DNA from: Adiantum capillus-veneris | Lineage: Eukaryota; Streptophyta; Polypodiopsida; Polypodiales; Pteridaceae | Direction of reading: 5' to 3' | NCBI GenBank assembly: GCA_014529385.2 | Contig: CM043960.1 | Span: forward strand, 120,283,043 to 120,347,042 | DNA length: 64,000 nt | Part shown: positions 23,591-34,379 of the stretch, one piece after another | Layout of the letters: every line of letters begins with the position of its first letter | How positions within the stretch are numbered: position 1 is the stretch's first letter | Notes under the pieces: generated by a model | The model's input: the letters and a program-made list of their open reading frames with translations, nothing else | Told to the model about the DNA's origin: nothing | Databases searched by the model: none | Position numbers and translations under genes: made by a program

Positions 23591-23671
23591 CCATGGAGTC
23601 ACACTATCTTAGACCTCTTCATTAACTTCAGAAGGATGCAATCTAGAAATGTTGCACCAAAAATAAAGGCT

Positions 23672-23930
23672 GTGTCCTCCTTGGGGGTTCACCATTCAGT
23701 ACCCCCTATATAACGTGTGTTCACGGGCTATTAAAAAAAACCCTCTTTTAACATGTCTGAATGAATCAAATGACTCCTTATTTTAGAAGTTTTTTCCAAA
23801 TTTGAATATAGAAACCCCTTATTTTAATGTATCTCTGTTAAATTGCCTAAATTTTTGCATTTTAAAATCCCCCCTTTTGAACTCACATTATACATTAACA
23901 TGCTTACATAGTGCACCCCCCAAGGTGTCC
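23672..23930. repeat. Long imperfect inverted repeat (about 260 bp)
   Basis: The left edge CCTTGGGGGTTCAC (near 23681-23694) pairs with the right edge GTGCACCCCCCAAGG (about 23911-23925). Further inside, TATAACGTGTGTTCA on the left pairs with TGAACTCACATTATA on the right. The form is that of a MITE or foldback element; no target duplication was confirmed. It overlaps the first hairpin of the array that follows. Confidence 0.55.
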
Positions 23931-25567
23931 TCCCTATGCAAAAATAGTTTAACCAGATGCATGTCCGTGGAGCCATGTCTGACTACTCCATTATTGCATA
24001 GGGGGGACACCACCAAGAAAAGTTATGAAAACAACTTTGTGTCGTCTCTACGCAAAACAAAGTGTAGTCAGTCTCGCCGAATACACTATTTTTGCATTGA
24101 CAAGACAGATTCAAGGAAAAATCATAAAAGTATTTTTAATAAATTATTGCTCAAGAAAAACTTATAAAAGTATCTCTCATAAACTCTTGTGTCCTCTCTA
24201 CGCAAAATTAAGCTTGTTGGATGCATGACTGATTACGCTATTTTTGTGTAGAGAGCACACAAACATGAAAAATATTAAAAGGACTATTATGTCGTCCCTA
24301 CGCAAAAATAGTATAGTCGGACATGTGTATGGCTACACTATTTTTTCATAGCGATGACATAGCTTAACAAAAACTCTGTGTGACAAATTTTGCAAAGAAA
24401 GCATTGATGTTGTGAAAGATTACCTTACAATGATCATCCAAATATTCGAGAAGAGAAAACAAAGAAAAGAATAGAGAAAACAAGAAGGTTAGGCTGAAAT
24501 GGACTTTGTGGAGCAATAGAAGAAGGCTTGATGTAAGTTGACTTTGAATTGACCTTGTGGAGCAATGTGGAGAGAAGAATGGAGCTAATTGAAAAAAAAA
24601 ATAGCCAAATAAGGATCGATGGCGAGCACCTCTTTATATAGGAGTGCACAATTACCTGGGTAAAATTTGAATTTACACAATTTATGATGCATGGATTTAA
24701 TTGTTGTGCATCTGTCTCAAGGTGCATGATTGAAATACTATTTATAGCTATCAAATTTGCTATACATAGCATTGTTGATCCTTCCGTCCTATTTTGGTTA
24801 AAAAAATTCATAGAATCCAAAGTTGAAGAGAGCTCAAAATGTTATTACGAAAACACAAAGGTACATATTCTATTGGAATTTTTTTATAACATTTTTTGTC
24901 ATTGTGTATGTCGTCTCTTTGCAAAAATAGAGCAACCAAAAATGCATCCGGATGCTCTATTTTTGCATTACAAGGACATAAATCAATGAGCAAAAAAATG
25001 AGGCCTCATATGTCGTCCTTATGAAAAATTAGAGCAGCCAGACATGCATTCAGATGCTCTATTTTTGCATTGCAAGGACACAAGACATAGAGCCAACAAA
25101 ACTTCAAACTTATTGACACTCTTCTTTGATTGTGTTTCCCTCATGGAAAAATAGAACACCCGGACATACATTTGGGTGCTCTTTTTTTGCGTAGAGACGA
25201 CACTAATGTGAATAGGCAAAGAAATCACTAATATTTCATGTTTATGTTGCCCTTATGCAAAAATAGAACACCCGGACCTACATTTGGATGCTCTTTTTTT
25301 GCATAGGAACAACATATGACCAAGTTCAGTGAAGAGTCAACATGTTCAAATTCATGTTTAATCTTTCTTTGGATGTGTCACCCTTATGCAAAAATAGGAC
25401 ATCTAGACCTACGTCTAGATGCTCTTTTTTGACATAGGGATGACATATATAACCAAGTTTATTGAAGAGTAACATGAAGAGTCAACCATTTCTTTGGTTG
25501 TGTTGCCCTTATATGCAAATATAGAACACCATGTCTGGATGCTCTTTTTTTGCATAGGGGCAAAATA
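23924..25567. repeat. Array of ten imperfect hairpins (each about 70-88 bp)
   Basis: Ten inverted repeats follow one another: 23924-24011, 24039-24107, 24189-24261, 24290-24362, 24908-24980, 25011-25081, 25131-25203, 25244-25317, 25374-25447 and 25500-25567. The typical left arm is TGTCGTCCCTACGCAAAAAT followed by AG plus 8-14 more bases; the right arm is its reverse complement, ending GCATAGGGACGACA or a variant. Loops are short (roughly 4-20 bases). Spacers of about 25-130 bp (one of about 545 bp) are AT-rich. The arms differ between units but largely pair within a unit. No open reading frame explains it. Candidates are foldback or MITE-type tandem insertions, small-RNA precursor hairpins, or palindromic satellite DNA. 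Confidence 0.8.
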
Positions 25568-25699
25568 TGACCAAGTTTATTAAAGAGTCAACATGTTAAA
25601 ACTTTCTTCCAAGTTTATGACATTTTAAGGTGTTTTTGCTCTTAATCTACATGTCCATCTTTCTTCCAAGTGTATGACATTTTAACGTATTTTTTGTTT

Positions 25700-27270
25700 T
25701 TCTTTTGCTGAAAAGGTGACTAAGAAGAGTTTGGAGGGTGTTGATTTTGAAGAGGTTGAGGAGACAAGTGATGACAGGTTGATGGACTATACCAAGTGAA
25801 GCAGCTATCTAAGTTTGCCTATGTGAGAGAAATATTTAAGGTTCCCTTTGATCTTGAGAGTTTTTTGGAAGGATTTAGCAATGAAACTCTAGATTATCAA
25901 AATGTTTTTGCTGACCTTATGAGGGATCACAAGCTTGACAAATCTATAAACTTTAATGATATTTTTAGAGTAGGAAATTTAACAACAAGTACAGACCCCA
26001 AGAAGTTGTCATACTCCAAGATGATTGGAAGAAGTTCCATAGCCCCTGTGAGTTGCATGGAAGGCACGGTTGTAAGCTTTTGATTGAAGATATTGCATTT
26101 TTGCTCTTTTTGAATCTTATTCCAATAGAAGAAGGAGAGTTCAAATCTTTGCAAAACATAGGAGCTATGAATGTCCAAAATGTGGAGGAAACACCTGAGG
26201 ATTTAAGAGAGTAAATGGAAAGGCTTCAAAGCAAAGAGACCTTGGATATTGTAGAGTTCAAGTCAAGGAACATCATCAAAGGAGCCCATCCATATCCCAT
26301 AGGAAGACTTGATCCCTTGTTGTGCACAACAACCATGCCCACCTACAAGATGAAAAATAAGGATTTAGGATATACAAAACCTGTTTGATCTATACAAGAG
26401 GACTACGGTCTTGCTATTTTAGTGGAGTAGGTAGAGCATGATAGAGGCTTTGTGGACTACAATACACCATTCCCATTATCATTGCTTAATACAAAATTTG
26501 AAAAGTTTATTGAACAATCTCATGCTAGAGAGCATGTACTAAAAGTTATTGACAGCTATATGAAGAGCAAGGACTTTCCATAGATGAGGAGTTCCAGCAA
26601 ATTCAAAAAAGATTGAAGATTGAACACATGGGCAAGATTTTCCATTGAACTTTGAAAACAGGACCTTTTGAAGATGATGAAAATCCTAAGGTAAAATGGT
26701 AAAATATAATTTTTGCAAGCATATTATTTAGGCCATTGAAACTTCAATTCTGTTAACTGATTTGAGGGGTTTCTTTGCATAGATTGATATTGTAGATCCT
26801 GACAAGTTTCTAGGGAGAAGAAAGGGCTCCAGGACTTTGTATCTAAAGAGGAATCAGATTTTTGGCCATTAAACTGGGAATCTCAACAAGGAGACAATAG
26901 CTATCTACCACAAGAAGCTTTCCCAACCACCCACTCTCCCCATACTTGAACTAGTGGCTCTGTCAAAGGTGGTAGGTTCACATCCAATAAGAGAAGTGGA
27001 CAAAATCACATTTCTTGAGAATCAAGAAGCCATTAGAGTTTTTGGACTTGCTTCAAGATTTATGAGCTCAAGAAGTGCATACTTTGGCACCATTGTCAAT
27101 TAATTCCTTGCCTCTTCTGGTGACATAGGCAAACAAATGCAGGGGTACAAGAAGCAGGAGTACTTGAAGTGCAGGGGGAAAATGAAAATCCTTATGTTGG
27201 CTCAAGAAGCTAGAACTAGTCCTTGTATTATCCCCCACTTGCTTCCTTGACTCTCTCTGGTGGAAAGACA
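25700..27270 (+). pseudogene. Unrecognised multi-exon gene remnant
   Basis: Coding character is seen in pieces. A pyrimidine-rich stretch ending TTTTGCTGAAAAG precedes VTKKSLEGVDFEEVEETSDD (about 25710-25770). Then follow 95 residues with AYVREIFKVPFDLESFLEGF (25796-26083) and, in another frame, LDIVEFKSRNIIKGAHPYPI (26240-26305). A candidate intron runs from AAG|GTAAAATGG near 26690 to TTTGCATAG near 26782, after which IDIVDPDKFLGRRKGSRTLY is open. Several stops and frame changes occur. No domain was recognised. It may derive from a host gene or a large DNA transposon; either way this copy looks inactive. Confidence 0.4.
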
Positions 27271-27333
27271 TTGTAAAAACCTTTCACTTACAAATGATGT
27301 ATAGTATGCATCCTTCCTTTTTTGTATACTTCT

Positions 27334-28700
27334 CTATGTAGCTGTGGAAATATTAGAACTGTCTAATAAATTTAGTCTCTTGCAATCTTGTTCTATGCCA
27401 CAATTGTCTATAAAACCACTGGAATACTTCAAGAAAGCTATTATATTTTTGAGTTCCTCCACCATGTCTAGTGTGTTTGAAAAACTTGGTTCTTGCCTGA
27501 CAGTGGAACTTCTACATACCATGAGTAGACTATTTTGACAAGCTACCATATGTCTTTACAAACCAAGGAGTGTGATTGTAGATAATGTGATGCACAAAAA
27601 AACGATAATTTCTTTAACAACTTATGCAAGTATTGAAACAAATTAGTAGAATCAAAACTCATAAGTACTACCATATTGTAGTGTGTGAAGTGCTCTGAGC
27701 TCCAAGCACTTGTCATAGCTTTCTTGACTCTATTCAACTCTTTCTTAAATTTGGAGAGGTCATTTTTTCCCAATGACTTTTATTACAGTAAGAAAAGACT
27801 GCATCCAAAGCTTCCCACACTTTTGACTTCTCATTTCTTGCTCTCCCATCAACTTCATGGTTCTTCACAGCATTGTGTAGAACCTTCCATTTGTTGTATT
27901 CAACTTTAGATGAACCCCTACCCAAATTTCATGAAATCCTAAGAATTCTCTAGCCTTCATCCCACCAATAGAATCTTTCCTAGGGACATTATTTCCACCA
28001 GATGACCTCTTGGGGTCTAACTCAATCACAACATTCCCCCCATGAAGTCTAATATCAAAAAAGTATCTTCTCAATACTTTTTATGGTAGTTTTTTTGGCT
28101 GATAAAGGTTGTAGTTTCCATACAAACCCTATGTAGAGGTGCACAATCTTCTCAATGATTCTACAAAGTGCATGTAGCGTGCAAAGGTGGACATTTGAAA
28201 GAGGAATACCTAAAACAACTTGAAAGCTTGGATCTTTAGAGTTTCTATCTGAGGCTTTGCTCCAGTTATCTGGGTTCAACTCCTTTGTACACCCATGCAA
28301 TAGATATAAGGGCTTTTGGAGCTGGCACCCCTTGACACATTGTACATACACTTTAGTGTATTTAGGTCCCCCCCCATGTGCCATTTCACCTTGTACCAAA
28401 TACCTCAAAATCTAGCTCCTCCCTAGCCTGTTGAACTTTGATAATAGCAAGGATACTAGTGTGGTGGAATACCTAGTTCACACATTGAAATCTTCACTAT
28501 CAACCTCCAAAGCACCCAGCCACAAAAGTTTCTTCTCTAACTGCACCCTAAAGGTTATAGGGTTTTTTCCCCCTGTGGTATGAAGAGCTATATTCATGAG
28601 GGTTATTGATACTCTCTCAAGATTTCTATCCTTTACAATATCACTCTTATTTAATTTGATGAAAAAAAAGGCTTGCCCAATCACCTCAATATGTTAAAGA
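27334..28700 (-). pseudogene. Unrecognised degenerate gene (serial overlapping frames)
   Basis: Read downward from about 28684, five overlapping open stretches in alternating frames join into one plausible protein: LEKKLLWLGALEVDSEDF; then VHLCTLHALCRIIEKIVHLY; then LHGGNVVIELDPKRSSGGNN and GGMKAREFLGF; then RNEKSKVWEALDAVF; then SSEHFTHYNMVVLMSF; finally NIIAFLKYSSGFIDNCGIEQ. The overlaps at frame changes are short, which fits one ancestral reading frame broken by single-base indels. The fold and function are not recognised. The mix of hydrophobic and charged residues is that of a globular protein of more than 400 residues, and a transposon-encoded protein is possible. Confidence 0.45.
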
Positions 28701-28859
28701 TCATAGAATTTTATCATTTCCCTTCACAAAGTTCTCAAGTCAAAGAACGAATTGGTGAAAGAGTTAAACTTGAGGTCTTTATTCTTACCAAGATATATGT
28801 CATTGATGTGGAAAGGCTCCATGACCTTGGAATTAAATCTGAGCTTGGCATGTTGAACA

Positions 28860-29930
28860 ATTGATGGCTTTGGAAGCAAGGACCCCTACACTCTTGACTG
28901 CTTCAGGTTTCTATTGAGGAGCTTGAACTTTGTCCAAAGTTCCTTGAGCTGCATCTTTGTCCAAAGTAGAACTTTTCAAAAATCCATTGATGCATTTCTT
29001 CCTAGAGACCTTAAATCTTCTTTCATTCAATATGTTGTAAGCAACAACAAGTGAAATCACTTCACAAAATTATTTTGATGCACCTCTCATGTTTCCTTAT
29101 GAACAGTCTAGCTAGACTGAGGGCCTGAGGTAAACACAAAAAAAGACTATAACCCAAAGATATCAACTTGAAAAATAGATATCAATTTGAAAAGAAGAAA
29201 AACAATTTTACCTCACTGCTTGGATTTTTTTGTTGCAACCTCTAGCTCCTCGCTTGAGACTCTTTATATTCTTTAACTTCCTTTGTATTTGTCTAACCCC
29301 AAGCTCTGTCTTCTTTCTTTCAACTATATTCATAAACGATTTGGGGGTTCTTTACCTTCTCCTTGCTTTCTTGAGGCTCATGATTAAGAGAATCCTTCAA
29401 TTGTAGTAGCAAATGGTTTTCCAACTTAAGAATGTCCCTCTCTGTTGCAAGGTTTTTCATATATCCTAATAGCCCTTCCATACCATCTCCTACAAATCTC
29501 AACAATGAAGAGCAATTGAAGAATGGTGGGGTGTATTTGGTGATGGGGTCTATGGGATACAATCTACCACCTGGTCCATAGCTCAATGTGCTTCTTTTGT
29601 TCTAATCTCAATGCTTCTAATGCAGAAGAGGGGTTTCACAAAGCCCATTTCTTTTTTGGAGAGGGGAATATTCATCTTCCAAATCAAATGGAGATGATAG
29701 ATACCTCCTTTAGCAGGATTCATGGAGATGATGTGGGGAAGATGATGGTTTGGATATGGTGCAAAGGAAGATGGAGAGAAAGGACAGAATGAGCAGAGGG
29801 AAATTTGAAATTTGGACCAAAAGAGAAAAATTGTGCATTGGGAGGGAGAATTATTGGAAAAGGGACATATTTTCAAGAGATTTGGAAGCGGCACTACATG
29901 TAGTGCCTTGAAAAGTAACATCTCGTCCAC
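28860..29930 (-). other. Coding-like remnants of unknown nature
   Basis: On the minus strand, 29586-29320 is open for 88 residues (YGPGGRLYPIDPITKYTPPF, then a Glu/Lys-rich end) and a charged stretch with RRFKVSRKKCINGFLKSS is readable near 29030-28960. They may be upstream exons of the gene remnant at 27334-28700, but no splice sites were confirmed. Confidence 0.3.
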
Positions 29931-30869
29931 CCAATAAAAATATAAAGTATTCCCCCCAATTTTGGGTTTTGAAATTTCTTGTTCATTTTTTCCAAAAATA
30001 AAAAGTATTTTATTTCTCTACCATTTCTTACAGGGTGAATTTGAGTCTGAAAAGTTTCACTAATGCTCCCATATCAACCACAAACATGGCCTCTTCATCA
30101 AAGGACAAAGCTATGTTCTTGCCAAACTCAGCATACCTCTTGATTCCTTACACCCCTTACACTCACCTTTGGTAGGCCAGCATTTGTAAATTGCTACAAA
30201 TATTCTCCCTCCTTGATGCAAAATAATTTCTTTTCCTCCTCTCTTTCATCCTGCTTTCTACACTTGAAATTAGTATTCCTCAAATTAAACAACCAAGATT
30301 CCATCTCCCATGACATTGATAGATGTGATAGAATATGTCTTGACATTTTGAGCTTGACAGTCTTACTGGTACATCCCTGCTACTATAGGAGCTTGATGAT
30401 GCCAACACCTTCTTCCTTGAGGCTGACAACCAACATAGAAAATTTGTCTTTCTTTCTTGAGCTGGAGGGATGTGAGGACATGTTTGCACCGGAGGAGCTG
30501 AGGTGCTTGCTAAAGACTGTTGGCATCTAACTCTTGATCTATCAATGCTTGTGTCTTGTTTTCAAACTTGGTTGATGGAGACCATGCTTTTTTTGAGAAT
30601 GCCCAGTCCTTACATTTATCATATTGCCAACATTGTTACTTTCACGTGCTCCTTGTCTTCCCACATGGAGTTGAAAGCGTAGAAAGAGTCCCCACCTGAT
30701 GGTAGAAAGTAGCTCCACGAAGGTTTAGAAAGAGCATCTTTGGGGATGATGTAATGCCCAAAGCATTTAGTGAACTCATGTTGATTGAGAGGTATTTTCC
30801 CATACTTCAATTATAAGATCATTTTCTTCCTTGTGTTGTTTTTGGGATCATCGACAATCAGTTGCATTC

Positions 30870-31229
30870 TTGAGCACAAAAACCTAAAATTCTCTATCAA
30901 TTATTATTATTTATCATTTGAATTAAGCCTAATTGATCATGGGCTCCTTGCACTGAAATTTCAACTTCTTCATCAAGGTTGTGCTTGACTATAGATGAAG
31001 AATCATCCACAATGAAAACATCATCAGTCTAAACTCTATTTCAGCATAAAGGGTAGGTGGAGTGTCTACTAAGCCATGTATTGATGCACTTACGGTAAAA
31101 GACATGTTTGCATTTGTAAAGAAGTCGGAGGGTGGGTGTGAAAGCGAGAGAGGAAGACATCACGCTCAGGTCCTTTGTTGAGCCCAACAAAAAGATGGGA
31201 AGATTTAGTGATGACACAAATGATACCAA
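30870..31229 (-). pseudogene. ATL-type RING-H2 finger pseudogene, copy A
   Basis: Read downward from 31229, LRLLYKCKHVFYRKCINTWL is followed by SRHSTYPLC and a TGA, with continuing readable sequence NRV...DEEVEISVQGAHDQL. This is the second half of a RING-H2 finger. The expected CPLCR reads YPLC-stop; the stop fits CGA to TGA. The first CX2C pair is lost (ERDVFLSRF where ECxVCLxxF is expected) and a frameshift separates it from the rest. The flanking DNA, down to about 30870, aligns with the other copy at 18290-18640. Plant ATL ligases are a large intronless family. Confidence 0.7.
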
Positions 31230-31418
31230 AATTACATCCGTGGATGAGGAGAGGAGGAGGATGGGGGAGTGGCACCGATGGAAAGATTGGTTTGATCATA
31301 GTAGATGCCGAGGCCATGCCACTTACAATGCTTTTCATAAACGAGAGGGAGAAAGATGAGGGAGAACATGCAATGCCTTTGGGTGGGCCAAAGAAGCAGC
31401 CATGAAAGACATGGGAGT

Positions 31419-31445
<27 letters not shown>
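31419..31445. repeat. (CA)n microsatellite
   Basis: A short, nearly pure CA run upstream (in gene sense) of RING-H2 copy A; copy B has an AG run in a similar place. Confidence 0.85.
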
Positions 31446-31449
<4 letters not shown>

Positions 31450-31890
31450 ATAGGACCTTTTAAAGAAGTATTAACATCGGCTCCAAAATCTCACATATAA
31501 TCTAAAAATGTGGCCACTTTATTAGAGGACAAAGATGTGTTCGTAGGGCAACATTTGCAAACTACTATTGGGGTTCTCCCTTCACAATGTAAAAGCTTTC
31601 CATATAGCTCGGGGGGATCACTATGTATAAATTGTGTATATTATGTGCTTTCAAGGACTATTTATAAAATTCCTTATTTGTGAGTTTTTGACAAATAGAA
31701 TACACCCTTTTCCTATTCAATCTATAAAGTTGTTTTCCCAATTCCATTTTGTGGCACCATTATGTATGTGAAAATGTGAGAAAAAATAAAATTTAATAAC
31801 CCCTTCTACTGCAATCACTTGATTATCATGTGACCCCCCGCCCCCTTCCCCCTTGAGCCGTAGAGAGCTTGCTTGACTTTCCAAGATGGA
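31450..31890. other. Unassigned stretch
   Basis: No gene was recognised. Part of it (about 31470-31590) resembles 30040-30210, so it belongs to the same locally duplicated DNA. Confidence 0.4.
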
Positions 31891-32690
31891 TTGCTTTTCC
31901 TCCCCTCTTCCATCTTGCTTGACACATTTAAAATCATCCACACTCAAATTTTGTGTCCCTCACGTTCAACAACGCCTTCCATGATTCTCATACGTGTGAC
32001 AAGAACATGTCCTGATTTTTTAGCTTGACAATCTTGTCAGTACATCCATGTTTCTTGAGCTTGATGATGTCGGCACCTCCTTCTTTGAGGCTGACATGCT
32101 CAATCAAAAATGGGATTTATTATCCTTCCCCTCTTACATCTTGTTTGTTGCACTTGGCAACCTCTACAACCTCAAACACCTTGTTGCACGAATACATCAA
32201 CCCAAATTTTACCTTTGGTGATCGTGATAGGTGTGACATGAATCTATCTTGAATTTTCAAGCTTGATAGTCTTGCCAAAACATTTATGTTGATTGAATGA
32301 TTTAAGACATAGGGACCTCTTTCCTTGAGACTAGCAACCAAGATATAAAATAATTATATCTTCTTCAGCTAGAAGGATGTGAGGGCAGTTCCATGCCATA
32401 GAGAGCTTGCCTTTCCAATATGGATTTCTTTTCCTCCCCTCTTCCATCTTGCTTGACACATTTAGAAGCATCCACATTCAAATTTTGTGTCCCTCACATT
32501 CAACAATGCCTTCCATGATGCTCATAGGTGTGACAAGAACATGTCCTTATTTTTTGAGACTGACAATCTTGTCAGTACATCCATGTTGCTTGAGCTTGAT
32601 GATGTCAGTGCCTCCTTCTTTGAGGTTGACGTACTCAATCAAAAATGGATTAATTTTTGTTCCCCTTTTACATCTTGTGTGAGATCTTCG

Positions 32691-33064
32691 TTGCAGATGA
32701 GTATAGCTGAGACCTACAAGAATCTTTCCAAGAGATTAAGGATGTTATCTCTATCTCACAGCAAAGGCAAAAGGCTGCTCTGCTGACAAGCACAGAAGAG
32801 CCCAAGCCTTTAAAGAAAATGATTGGGTCTTATTAAAATTTCCCAAGGCTCGATTAAGGCACACGATGGGCAAGAATCCTACAGGACACCAAAAGTACTA
32901 TGCTAAGTTAGCAAAAAGGTACTATGGTTCCTTCCAGATTCTTAGACCAATCAATGACATGACCTATCAACTCAAGTTGCCCAGCCATTGGCTCATACAC
33001 AATGCTTTTCATGTGAGCCTATTAAAGCCTTACAAAGGAGAGCCAAAATTCAAAGGTTGTGTCC
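32691..33064 (+). pseudogene. Gypsy A integrase C-terminal remnant
   Basis: Translation gives a run from [14 protein letters not shown] (about 32818-32860) through [20 protein letters not shown] and [16 protein letters not shown] (to about 33045). This is the C-terminal end of Ty3/Gypsy integrase, the strand-rich part that contacts DNA and ends in H-x-x-FHVS-LK. Everything before about 32690 is missing or unrecognisable. LTR A follows within 50 bp, so this is the 3' end of a Gypsy A element whose body has been lost. Confidence 0.85.
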
Positions 33065-33090
33065 AAAGGTCAAACATTAGGGAAATTGGA

Positions 33091-34379
33091 TGCTTTGTGT
33101 GTGTCCTAAAAGTCTTCATGCATCCCTACATAGGAGGGGGCGAGCCCTAGTTGTAGGAGATGAGAGAGAAACTCACTCACACACACACACACACACACAT
33201 ACAAGCTCCCTTTACACAAAGGGACTAAGGGACACATGTCAGCTCCCTAGCCCAGATGCCCACAAGGTGTACTCAAATCCTATTGGATGACCTTGGAGGT
33301 GGACCAATGAGAATTAGGCTAGAGTAAATCTAGTTTAATCAATTTAAAAACACTTAATAAAAGAACCTAAAAGAATTAAGCTCTCTAGAAGACTATTGGG
33401 CAGTCTCCCAAGGGGTCCAATGAGCATTCAGCAGCCCAATGGCCTGCCTAATTCCTATTGGCTAGGAGGCAAAGGGGTCCTATGAGAGTTTAGTTGCATT
33501 TATGAATTACCTAAAGCTCTCACAAAAGGGGAAAGGGGGACACATGTCAAAAGGCTATCACTTATACTGCTTAATTTCCATTGGTTGAGGCTGAGAAGGT
33601 CCAATAGGATGTGAGCATGAGCAAACAGCAAGAGGGGGGCTGATTTTTCAAAGGCATTATTGACTTACACACTCACACAATCTATGTGTGAAGCAAGAAG
33701 ACTCTCTCTCTCCTTCTCAAGCTTTAGTGGAAAGCTTACCACCTATTCCAAGCTTGTGAGAAGGGAGGCCTACACCAAAAACTCTTGGCTTTGTGATGCA
33801 AATCCAACCGAGATCCAAGCTTCTATGCATGCTCATCTCCTCTACCATGATAATTACTAAGCTAAGCTATGCTAATATGAGTGATTATGTGAGGAGATGT
33901 ACATCTTTCTCGTAAGAATACTCCTTCTTCCTATCAATCTACTCTCATACCCCGCTAGCGCTCACCATCTTCGAAGGTGTGTGAGACCTTGGGTCTGAGA
34001 CCGTGAGAGAATTGATGTTGTTTTTAATAAGTGTTGTGCTTAGTGCTTGAAGTTTTTATCTTCATAGCCCTAGCTAGAATTGAAGGAACACAAAGAATTG
34101 TATTGTAAAATGTCTCTCTTGATGGGAGAAACCATAATACAAAGCCTTTTGGAGGGGGGACCGGCTCCATGCAAATCCGATCCTCAACTATTGTCAATTG
34201 CTTAATTTCTCTCTCTTTTGAAGTATTGTTCATGCTATCTAACTAGGTGTTATACCTTTTGTTCCTCTCTCCACCCAAGCACTCTTGTTATTCTCCTTAG
34301 GAATCTATTCTCATGAAATGTTCACTATGTTCATGCTATTTTCCGCTACACACAAGTTGCTAGGCCATTAAATGTTACA
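33091..34379 (+). mobile_element. 3' LTR of Gypsy A, copy 2
   Basis: Aligns with 27-1342 throughout, with scattered substitutions and small indels. It directly follows the integrase tail, showing that LTR A belongs to this Gypsy family. It ends ...AATGTTACA at 34379 and then enters Copia sequence. A CA microsatellite lies near 33177-33200. Confidence 0.85.

Larger units (their letters stand above)
30230..32690 (-). repeat. Four diverged copies of an unknown coding motif
   Basis: Four segments of about 200-270 bp align with each other: about 30230-30480, 31890-32130, 32130-32395 and 32420-32690. The second and fourth are the closest pair, offset by about 535 bp. Read on the minus strand they share a motif like SLKEGGADIIKLKKHGCTDK, then IVKLKNQDMFLSH. 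Conservation at the protein-like level suggests repeats of an ancient coding exon, or a local duplication of one. The protein family is not recognised. Confidence 0.55.

Noticed and set aside
23924-25567. CRISPR array
   Set aside because: Repeats are palindromic and diverged, spacers vary in length and are AT-rich, no cas genes are present, and the DNA is clearly plant.
27334-27549. hAT transposase fragment
   Set aside because: NIIAFLKYSSGFIDNCG recalled hAT-like phrasing at first, but no dimerisation-domain or catalytic motif supports it.
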